Shown piece after piece: positions 55,781 to 64,000 of a stretch of 64,000 nucleotides of DNA. The translations under genes were made by a program, and so were the position numbers. Numbering within the stretch: position 1 is the stretch's first letter; each line of letters starts with the position of its first letter. The notes under the pieces were generated by a model. The model searched no databases, was not told the DNA's origin, and saw only the letters and a list, made by a program, of their open reading frames with translations. Source of the DNA: Orobanche coerulescens (taxonomy: Eukaryota; Streptophyta; Magnoliopsida; Lamiales; Orobanchaceae); the NCBI GenBank assembly GCA_033398695.1, contig CM065815.1, positions 105,490,501 to 105,554,500 on the forward strand. The letters run 5' to 3'.

Positions 55781-56599
55781 CCTCATGGAATTTTGATCAT
55801 CAAAGTACATCATCCTCCCTAAAGCCGACTTCATACAGCTTTGATCATACAATGTTCAGTCTAAGCATTATGAAGATCGAGATTTCTACAGCATAAACTC
55901 CTAGTTGGCTACAACATTAATGTTGTATGCACTCTACTTAAAAGAAATATTAAACCAACATGAAAGCATTTATAATTCAAACCGTTCTGAAATAGTCATA
56001 TTTTTTTCATAAAAGTATTAGGAGTTTGAAAAATATTTAATGCTAATGGAGATATCATTTAATGGTGTTGAAAGACTATGGATACATAGTTTTTAATGAA
56101 GTTCAAAAGAATGTTTGAAGCATTTAATGCTGAGAAGATGGATGACTTTAATTCAAACATTCACCAAGCCGCCAAAATGAAGTGTCTACATCTCACCAAT
56201 CGGCCAACGGCTAAATTTATAATGGATCTAAATTCCAAGGCTATAAATAGTATAATTGGGCTTTCTCATATACTGATCATACTACGAATATAGACAACAC
56301 AAAGAGTACTGATTTACTTTTAAAAAACTAGCAAGAGCAAATACTCTTCGAGCCAACAATATTCAATATCGAAGAGATTATCAGTCCTCAATGAAAGAGA
56401 ACACCAAAATACAGCCAGTACCTTAAAAGCCTACAACCTTTTGTTTAGAGACTTAAACTACCATACTTGACAATGAGAGTTATCCCTATGTGGACTAGCA
56501 AATCGAGCTAATTCTAATATGTGTTGGGTGAAGATAGCTCAGGAGCATGAAGCTTCAAATCTGTGTGAGAAGAAGTCTAAGTTAAAGAAGCCTACAACC
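55781..56599. other. Unassigned AT-rich region with one TATA-like box
   Basis: No convincing coding sequence. A plus-strand CTATAAATAG lies at 56240-56249. The phrase GCCTACAACCT occurs twice (about 56429 and 56590). The origin of this stretch is unknown. Confidence 0.35.
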
Positions 56600-57690
56600 T
56601 GTAACACCCCCGATATATTCAGGAATATTACAGCGCCGTAAATCCTTTACATAAGGATTTATAAGGCTGAAGAATTGAACAGACATTAACAGGTACAAAT
56701 GAATGGAAGTAACGGAATTAAGATACAACAATTTTGACCAAATACTGAAAATACAAATGTTCAACAGAAACTTATTAATACATCACCAATTCAAATTCAT
56801 CATAAACGACTACGTACTCGAGTACTCATTGAAATAACCAACAAACAATAGTCGAATAAATCCGGCTGGAACATCACTCTGCACCCTCGTCGTCATGCAG
56901 CTCCAGTGGTTGTTTTCCCGCTCTCCTGGATCCTGAACATAAACAAAATGTTCACCCCCGAAGGGGTTAGCACAACGATGCTAGTACAAGTACCACAATA
57001 TATTATTCATATCTCACGCAGAATAATAACGTAAACGACAAAAATACCAACGAGTCTTCTCCTACGAGAAACTCATAATGACATACACAACTGATAATCA
57101 CAACAAGATATCATAACATACACATGGTAATTCCGATGATCCAGCGTTCACTGCCTAGAACCCACGATGATCCCGTCAGACCAACCCGTGGTGGAAAAAC
57201 CCGTTCGATGATCCAGCGCACGCTAGCATAGATCCCCCGATGATCCTGTCGGACCAACACGAGGTGGACATACAACAACGACATACATGCACAATAATAT
57301 GTATAACATCAATACATAAAACAAATAAGGTACTTGCCTCGATTCGAAGACAAGAACAATACTTCCACGAAAACGAACGCTCGAAGGTCGCTCCCCCCCA
57401 ATCAAACACGTAACAAGCTCGAACCTTAACAAAAGAAATAATATAGAATTTATCTCACATTGTACGAATGTCTAACAATTCGATTTACGGCCAAAAGTTC
57501 ATAGAATGTAATCTGCCAGAACTTCTTAGCGCACGCTAAGTACTCTGTGTAGCGTCCGTTAAGTCTGCTCGATAGCGCACGCAAACAACAAAGCCTAGCG
57601 TACGCTAACTATGCATGGTCAGTACTTCACTGATCAGCCGACTGACTCGTCTGATGGCCTAACATACGTTACGTACCAAACGTAGCGTAG
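56600..57690 (-). repeat. TE-E LTR, U3 start deleted
   Basis: Contains an end hairpin (AAATCC/GGATTT, about 56641-56662), hairpins CCCC/GGGG and TAGCA/TGCTA (56956-56983), acceptor-like CAG (56933-56935), donor-like motif (57327-57341) and a TAGCGCACGCTA-type array (57528-57690). Confidence 0.8.
57528..57690. repeat. AGCGCACGCTA-type array in the TE-E LTR
   Basis: Copies such as TAGCGCACGCTAAG, TAGCGTCCGTTAAG, ATAGCGCACGCAA and CTAGCGTACGCTAA occur over about 160 bases, the same motif type as in TE-C. Confidence 0.75.
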
Positions 57691-58447
57691 CTATCTTCTC
57701 TCGAGTCTGTATGATCAACTCTGGTTCTGTCCCGATCAAGTCTGATGAATCGTCCCAACATAGGGGCGATCTACATCTTCTCCTATATAATGCCCCAAAT
57801 GGTGCCATCTTAATGGAAGCATGCCAACTATTGTTATAGGTAAATTCAATCAACGGTAGATGAACTTCCCAATCACCTGACCAATCTAAGGCATAAGCCC
57901 TCAGCATATCTTCCACCGTTTGAATAGTCCTCTCGGATTGTCCATCAGTCTGCGGGTGATAAGCTGTGCTGAAGTTCAATTTGGTTCCCAAGGCCTTATG
58001 AACTACTTTCCAAAAGTGGGACACAAAACGGCCGTCTCGATCAGAAACAATGGTCTTCGGCGTACCATGCAATCAAACTATCTCCGAAATAAATACTCGT
58101 GCCAACCTCTCTGGTCCCCACGTGTCCTTAATGCCTAGAAAATGAGCTGATTTGGTTAAACGATCAACTATCACCCAAATCATGTTCATTCCTGTTTTGG
58201 TTCTCGGCATACTAGTGATAAAGTCTATCGATATGTCCTCCCACTTCCATTCAAGAATCGGGAGCGGCTTCAACATTCCGGCAGGCCGTTGATGCTCGAT
58301 CTTAACCTGCTGACAAGTCAAGCATTTTGAAACATAGTCCGCTACATATTTCTTCATGTTGCCCCACCAGAAATTCTGCTTCAAGTCTTTATACATCTTA
58401 CTGGTGCCCGGGTGGATACAGTAGGGCGAACTGTGAGCTTCCTTCAT
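57691..58447 (-). pseudogene. TE-E integrase
   Basis: HHCC zinc region ([15 protein letters not shown]) and DDE core ([41 protein letters not shown]). A TGA at 58073-58075 replaces arginine (IV, stop, LHGTPK) by one C-to-T change. The C-terminus is cut by the deletion into the LTR. Confidence 0.88.
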
Positions 58448-58492
58448 AATTGTCTGTTTCAGAACACCGACATCGGGAACGCAGAGTCGGTT

Positions 58493-60075
58493 TTAAAATC
58501 TCAAAACTCCATCATCATGAATTACGAATCCGGGGGCCTTTCCCTTGATCACTTCATCACGTAACCGAATCATCAGAGGATCATCTGCCTGTCTAGATTT
58601 GTTTTCTTCGGTTAATGATGAAGTTATTTCCATCAAGCACAGTTGTCCTTGGACTTTTTGTAACCACACTTCAATTCCTTCTCGAATCATTTCTCGTTGA
58701 AGGCGAAGTTGGGAGGTCAGCGTCTCCAGCATCTGAATGGAAACAGACTCTTGTGATCCGTAAAGATCTGACAGTGAGTCCCGTACAGATAATGCCTCCA
58801 GATCTTTAAAGCAAAAACTACTGCTGCTAGCTCCAAATCATGTGTTGGGTAATTCACTTCATAAGGTTTCAGCTGTCGCGACGCATAAGCGATCACCTTA
58901 TCACTCTGCATCAATACGCATCTGAGCCCTTGGTTCGAAGCATCACTGTAAACTATAAATCCTCCAGTTCCCTGTGGAAGTGATAGAATCGGCTCCGTCG
59001 TCAATCTCTTCTTCAATTCATCAAAGCTAATCTGACATAACTCGTTCCACTCAAACTTTTGAGATTTCTGCAGGAGTCGAGTAAGTGGGCGGGAAATTTT
59101 GGAAAACCCTTCCATGAACCAACGGTAATAACCAGCAAGTCCTAAGAAACTTCGGACTTCTTTCACATTCTTTGGAGTCTTCCAATCCAAAACCGCTTCA
59201 ATCTTCTGAGGATCTACTCGGACTCCTTCAGCTGATACCACATGACCGAGGAACATTACTTCCTTTAGCCAGAATTCACACTTAGAGAGTTTGGCATACA
59301 GTTGCTCGCTTCTTAAAAGTTCTAATACAATCTGCAAATGCTGTGCATGCTCTTCCGGGTTCTTAGAATACACTAGAATGTCATCAATGAACACGACTAC
59401 AAATTTATCCAAATATTCGATGAACACTCGGTTCATCAATTGCATGAATACAGCAGGTGCATTAGTGAGACCAAACGGCATCACTACAAACTCATAGTGT
59501 CCGTAACGAGTTCTGAACGCTGATTTCAGAACATCAGATTCCTTAATCCTCAGCTGATGATATTCTGATCTCAGATCGATTTTAGAAAATACTGTTGCCC
59601 CTTGCAACTGGTCGAACAGGTCATCAATCCGTGGCAACGGATACTTATTCTTAATTGTCATCTTGTTCAGCTCTCGATAGTCGATACACAGTCGAAGCGA
59701 TCCATCCTTCTTTCGGACAAAAAGAACCGGCGCTCCCGAGTGGCGGCAACGCTTGGTGAATAAAGCCTTTGTCCAAGAACTCCTCATTTGCTTTTTCAAT
59801 TCATACATCTCAGTAGGTGCCATACGATACGGCGCCTTAGAAATTGGTGTAGCTCTGGGTTCCAGCTCAATGGTAAATTCTACATCCCTTCGTGGAGGTA
59901 GTCCAGGTAACTCGTCAGGAAATACATCTGGAAATTCGTTTACAACAGGAATGGATGAAAGTTCCACAATTTCGTCTTCTTTCTTCATTGCATAGCACCG
60001 ATCCGGTGCGGCCCGTTTCAACGGTTTGTGACTTTCAACGCTTTGATCAACTTTCCTGAGCTTCCCGGTTTCCAT
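58493..60075 (-). pseudogene. TE-E reverse transcriptase and RNase H with internal deletion
   Basis: RT is complete ([41 protein letters not shown], catalytic [23 protein letters not shown]). RNase H runs to IFTDHKSL, then a deletion of roughly 50 codons near 58745 joins it out of frame to the connector ([12 protein letters not shown] to 58493). The region 59755-59775 also shows a small frame change. Confidence 0.87.
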
Positions 60076-61052
60076 CCCTCAAACAGTATTTCGGAACCAT
60101 CGTCAGCGATCAGCGAGATATTCCTCCTTCGGTAGTTCACAATTGCTCCATATCGATTAAGCCAATCGTCTCCGAGTATCAGGTCGTCTCCTTGCATTTC
60201 TATCACAATCAAATTTGAGAGCCACTCTCTGCCTCCAAATGATACAGGGAAATTTCTGGTTTCTATGTTCCCGACAATCCTCTCTCCACTCGGTAAACCA
60301 ACAACATAAGGTTCACAAGTATGAAAACCAGAAATATTCAAACGATTCACACATGACAAGGATATAAAAGAATGCGTAGCTCCTATATCGAATAAAATGC
60401 TAACTGGCTGGGAAAGGATCTGGACAGTACCTGATGCAACAGAAGCATCCTGATCGTCTGTTCTCCTCATCTCGTACAGACGTGGGGGAACAGATCCGGC
60501 ACTCGATGTACCCTTTCGGTCCCACTGTCCTCTGCCTCGCCCGCGGCCAAAATTCTGAGGCATCTGAACACTTTGCTGTGTCTGTTGGATACTGGCTTCC
60601 TCCTGGACTGGCTGTGGTGTACGGGCTCTAAAAGACTTTGCAGCCTCTTCACAGAATACCGCACGATGTCCCTCTCGACCACAATCAAAACAAGTCACGA
60701 CAGGTAGGGGGCAATTCCATCGATAGTGCCCCATCTGGGCACAGTTAAAGCATTTCCTGGTAACATCAGTCATGGTTGATGTTGTTCCGAAGCTCTTTCC
60801 GCTCCTAACTGGGTGCGGAGGTTTCTTGAAAGAGTGAAAGGATGACTGGGCCTTGCGGGGCCCGCTGTTCTTGTGCTCTGTAAAAGTACCAGAGACTTTC
60901 TGCTTCTTGGATTCCGTAAATTTCTCCATAGTTGCTTCCTTGATCTCATACGCCAACGCCTTATCCTGGTATTGACGGAGTGTGGTACATTCAAAACCGG
61001 ACATGTACCTCTGGATTTCTGGTTTCATCCTCATATCAAAATGGATCATCAT
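60018..61052 (-). pseudogene. TE-E gag C-terminus and protease
   Basis: CCHC knuckles CFNCAQMGHYRWNC and CFDCGREGHRAVFC, then the protease with LFDIGATHSFIS, where isoleucine replaces the serine/threonine of the usual D(S/T)GA, a change likely to damage activity. VGLPSGERIVGN and LILGDDWLNRYGAIV follow. It overlaps the RT frame at its end through a frameshift. Confidence 0.87.
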
Positions 61053-61315
61053 TTATGCATCTGTTCTGACCAGATGTCGAACAAATGCCAGTTGTTGGTT
61101 AAACGTCTTAATTGCCTGAGTTACTGGCACATCTGAAGGCTGAGCGGAGAAAAACTCTCGAACTTTGGCTTCCCTCACAGGACGAGGGCAGTACTGAGCT
61201 TCCATCATCAATTTAAACTCTGTCCAATCAGCATCATGGTCTACAGGCCGGATGGCTTCCCACCATCCGGACGCTTCCCCTATCAGAAAATATTGAGCGA
61301 TAGAGGTGTTGCTAC
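61053..61315 (-). pseudogene. TE-E gag N-terminal part, truncated
   Basis: Reads SIAQYFLIGEASGWWEAIRPVD and FFSAQPSDVPVTQAIKTFN, matching TE-B gag; a TAA at 61050-61052 separates it from the rest. Homology stops at about 61310. Confidence 0.8.
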
Positions 61316-62580
61316 CCAAAATATTATCCGGAGATAGATATTGCTGGAATGGATGGATAGCAAACAAATGCAAGAGCACTTCCGTGAGAAAGATAAATAA
61401 CACAAGATTTGCCGGGGTTGTTAGTCCCGGGCTTGAATGCTCTCGCGAGATATTATTAATACTAATATTCGGGGGTACAAGTATTAATGTAAGAATACAA
61501 TTACAATCAGTGTAAGGATTCTTGTTATCTTAGCTAGTGAGCGTGTAGATTGCCGGAAGAACCAGATTTGATGCTCTGTGAGTTCTTGTAACAAAGGAGA
61601 TGAACAGTCGCGGCGGTGAGAGATCGACAGTCTCTCACGGCGAGTATTTAGCTGGATGCTTGGGCTCCTGGACTTATGAATCTCTTGGAATCTGTCTAGT
61701 GGAGACTTGCTGCCTCTGCCGATCGTCTTCTGGATGAGAGATTCGGAGAGAGAAGTCCTGAGATGGATTCCGGTGAGAAAGCAAGGAGCTTGATGGTATG
61801 TATGTTCTTTTGTATTTCCGTGGATGAATTCGGAATGAGTTCTGAACGTGAGTAAATGAGTTCTGAACCGTAGGTCAAATGAATTGGGATCCTTTTTCCA
61901 GTAGGAGGAGGCTCTCTATTTATAGGTCTTGGATATGCCGGGCGATCGCCTTTTCTGTATTATAATAATCGGGCGATCGTCTTTTAGCACATGGGCTTGT
62001 CTCCTTAAAGTCTGCAGGAGTTGCTGGCAGTCAACCGCGTGGTCCAATGAGAAGCCTGCACGCGTCCTGAGTTGCTATCACGGGTGGTCCCACTGACAAC
62101 TTTCGGCGCGCCTGCCGGTAGGTGAGGTAGGTGACAGGCTGTGGTCAAAGGTCTTGTCTGTCAGCAAAAGATCTTGTCTGTCAGCGCCTTTTGTGGATCT
62201 GCACGTGGGTGCTGTTCTGAGATCCAGTCCTCGATGACTTTGACGGGCGATCATCTCTGCTCGGGGCGTAGGTCGACCGTCCTTAGCCGGACACTAGAGT
62301 CGATCGCCAGATGCCAAAAGGCGATCGCCTTGGGAGTCGATCGCTAGGTGCCTGATGGTGGTCTGGTATCTTCGATTGGGCGAGCTAGCCATAGTTTGAC
62401 TGGTGTTGACTTGGTCGCTCGGCCTTATAGTCGATCGCCTGTCGGGATGGATAAATCTTGGCACAACAATTGCCTCCCAGCTCGCTCCTATGTTGGAAAC
62501 GTGGGGTGAGGTGGTTCTCTTGGCGATCGCTGAACTTTTGACGAGCGACTCTGTGTTTAACTGAACTGGCGATCGTCTTT
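61316..62580. promoter_or_regulatory. Promoter-like region with GCGATCGC motifs and outward-facing TATA boxes
   Basis: No gene. On the minus strand CTATAAATAG (61916-61925) is followed by a leader running toward TE-E. GGCGATCGCC-type motifs lie at 61941-61950, 61972-61979, about 62300-62308, 62320-62329, 62336-62345, 62431-62439, 62522-62530 and 62567-62574. A plus-strand TATA lies at 62831. It may be an LTR or paired LTRs of an unknown element. Confidence 0.45.
61941..62576. repeat. Dispersed GGCGATCGCC palindromes
   Basis: About eight full or partial copies over 640 bases, upstream of both the minus-strand and plus-strand TATA boxes. GCGATCGC is also famous as a cyanobacterial repeat, but nothing else here is bacterial. 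Confidence 0.8.
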
Positions 62581-62830
62581 GAGCTGATATATCCTGAGTT
62601 CGGACGACCTGGTTGGCCGCTAAACTGCGCGGGAAAAAGCAATGGGCGTGGAAAAGTCTCCGCGCACGTGTCGGGCTTCTATTGGAGGATACCAACGGTC
62701 ATTAATGACTCCTCGGCTGATGCGTCCGTGAAAAGACGCGTACGCGGGTCTCGAGGGAGTCAATTAATGCGTCGTTTGAGATCCGACCCCTGAGATTTTC
62801 CCTTATTGCAAACGAGTCCCTGCCTTCTCC

Positions 62831-62837
62831 TATAAAA
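62831..62837 (+). promoter_or_regulatory. TATA box of the Transposase_28-like gene
   Basis: TATAAAA, about 150 bases before the preferred start codon. The ATG at 62837 overlaps this box and is therefore unlikely to be used. Confidence 0.6.
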
Positions 62838-62986
62838 TGGCGCAGTGCTGCAATCTTCGTCCTCACGCGCACTTACTGGAGAAAGAAGGACTTGCTGAAG
62901 ATTTTTCTGAAGATCTTAGTGCCGATCGTCGTTCAATTTCACCTTCGGGTAAGAAAAAATCCTTTTCTCCTTTTCTGTCTTTGAGA

Positions 62987-63989
62987 ATGGCCGGCACGTC
63001 ATCATCACATGGAGTGGGTACCAGTTCCGCCGCCGGGACATCGACTGTCCGGGGAGGACTTTCTTCCGACTTCCACCTGGAGACGGCCGCAGAGGCTATT
63101 CGGGCCGGAATCGACCCTACTGAAGTCGAGGCTTTATTTAATGAAGCCGATGTTGCTAAGGAGGCGGCTGCTGAAGAAAGACGATCGCAGATAGAGAGAG
63201 ATCTGGCGATTAGGGCTTACTGGGAGCAACATAGCGCTTTCGGCCAGGCCTATAAGGCCTTTGCTGAGATAATGGAGAAGTTGGCCAGTCCGACTCCGAG
63301 ATTCGATTTCCGGGGATACTTGGTCGCCTACCCTTATCAGCTTCCCAAACGGTCGCAGTACCGGGTTGCGCAGCGATCTTTGTGGTCGCTTGTCCAAATA
63401 CGGAGTTCGATGACCAGGAAAGATCTGGCCGTCTGGAGGACAAGGTTCCATGTTCCTTCAGATGTGGACATGTTCGCGCTGGCGGAGAATGAGCGAGCCG
63501 ATCAGCCTCCGATGGGTATGGTCGCCGTGTATGAGGCGATTATGGAGGCCGGGCTGCGCTTCCCTCTATCTTTTGCTGTCTCCCATCTGCTGGCCGCTTG
63601 GAATGTGGCGCCAGTTCAGCTGACGCCGAACGCTTAGCTCCAAATTATCTGCACTCTCACCCTTTTTGGCAGTCACCGCCTGTACCGCCTCCCATCGCCG
63701 TTAGAGATGAACCATTTGTTCAAGCTGACGGCTCAGAAAGGGTCGGTCGGCGGTTACCATATTCAGGGCCGATCTGGTCGGGTAATTCACGGAGTCCCGA
63801 ATAAGATGCGGGGCGATCAGACGAAGTGGTTCTGGGTCGCCGGCAAGTGGAGGGCTTCTGTGAGCGACAATCCCTCGGGCGAGCTGGAGATCCCTACTGA
63901 GTTTCGGGAGAGGAATCCCGGTAAGGGTTTAGACTCTCCCTTCGTTCGGATGCATTTTGGACTGATCTAATTTGATTTCGGTTTTGCAG
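62987..63989 (+). pseudogene. Gypsy-type Transposase_28-like protein, N-terminal part, one stop
   Basis: Preferred start MAGTSSSHGVGTSS at 62987. After a low-complexity start and an acidic coiled segment (EVEALFNEADVAKEAAAEERR), the sequence GMVAVYEAIMEAGLRFPLS, AWNVAPVQLTPNA and GDQTKWFWVAGKW matches the plant putative gypsy-type transposon family (Transposase_28 style), found as an extra ORF in retroelements. A TAG at 63635-63637 stands where tryptophan is expected. The frame then continues to a likely donor at 63921 (CCG, then GTAAGG) and an acceptor TTTTGCAG at 63989, so the gene goes on past the window. Confidence 0.6.
63921..63989 (+). other. Probable short intron (69 bases)
   Basis: GTAAGG donor, CTGATCTAAT branch-like motif and TTTCGGTTTTGCAG acceptor. 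The length is near the lower limit for plant introns. A second possible intron begins GTAAGAAA near 62949 in the leader. Confidence 0.5.
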
Positions 63990-64000
63990 GTTTCCACATT

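Larger units (their letters stand above)
56600..61315 (-). mobile_element. TE-E: deleted Tekay/Del-type chromovirus
   Basis: Begins TGTAACACCCCCG at 56600. The LTR part (56600 to about 57690) joins integrase directly, so the integrase tail, polypurine tract and LTR start are deleted. The gag N-terminus is missing at about 61310, where unrelated promoter-like sequence starts. No second LTR and no matching TSD are seen. The coding region is close to TE-B in organisation but diverged. Confidence 0.85.

Noticed and set aside
55781..56599. Endogenous pararetrovirus promoter near 56240
   Set aside because: Only a TATA-like box was seen, with no viral coding sequence nearby.
61941..62576. Cyanobacterial or bacterial DNA because of GCGATCGC
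   Set aside because: The surrounding sequence has plant TATA boxes, a plant retroelement gene with a probable intron and Ty3 pol. The motif alone is not evidence of transfer.

Overview
This is a flowering-plant nuclear window, most likely a eudicot, and nearly all of it is transposable-element sequence. The evidence is LTR retrotransposons of plant lineages (Ty3 chromoviruses primed by initiator Met tRNA, a Tat/Athila-type LTR primed by tRNA-Asp, copia remnants), a plant L1-type LINE, a CACTA transposon, a Cassandra-type TRIM carrying 5S rRNA sequence, an inserted plastid segment (rbcL-accD) and a LOG-type cytokinin-activation gene. I cannot name the species.

Layout. 1-2.0 kb: an intronless LOG-like gene and an unrecognised 181-aa ORF, both minus strand, lying just downstream of a tRNA-Asp primer-binding site and the 5' LTR (2015-6575) of a minus-strand Tat/Athila-like element. 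That LTR is split by a solo LTR (2754-5711, TSD CTTAG). 6.6-7.7 kb: a plus-strand LTR-like promoter region. 7.7-20.0 kb: a CACTA element with a decayed TNPA-like gene, interrupted by a complete 8.4-kb non-autonomous LTR element, 'TE-A' (10668-19067, TSD GTCTC). 20.5-43.5 kb: a Tekay/Del-type chromovirus, 'TE-B' (TSD CCAAC). Its 3' LTR is split by the non-autonomous 'TE-C' (21881-36217, TSD GAGTC), and TE-C's 5' LTR is split by the chromodomain-bearing Ty3 element 'TE-D' (29595-35569). 43.9-46.0 kb: plastid-derived accD and rbcL pseudogenes. 46.0-48.3 kb: a copia-type LTR and a decayed copia gag/protease region. 48.5-49.4 kb: a tandem Cassandra TRIM (three LTRs). 49.95-55.01 kb: a 5'-truncated but otherwise nearly intact LINE with a matching 10-bp TSD. 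55.4-55.8 kb: DNA-transposon terminal debris. 56.6-61.3 kb: a second, deleted Tekay-type element, 'TE-E'. 61.3-64.0 kb: a promoter region with GCGATCGC motifs and the start of a gypsy-type Transposase_28-like gene with a probable intron.

How it fits together. TE-A, TE-B, TE-C and TE-E share LTR ends (TGTAACACCCCC at one end, TATTACA at the other, as read on the plus strand), initiator-Met primer sites and similar polypurine tracts. TE-B and TE-E carry gag-pol. TE-A and TE-C retain only ruined gag zinc-knuckle traces and were probably mobilised in trans by such relatives.

The most interesting unexplained signals are shared across different LTR families. (1) Clusters of short CG-rich palindromes, with a different sequence in each family, sit just upstream of the LTR TATA box, and some are phased at about 22 bp. 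(2) An invariant AGGCAAGTA motif matches a GC-type splice donor and is paired with a conserved acceptor-like CAG. (3) Two adjacent hairpins with changing but still pairing stems lie just upstream of that acceptor. Together (2) and (3) suggest an undescribed spliced, structured leader in the LTRs of this chromovirus group.
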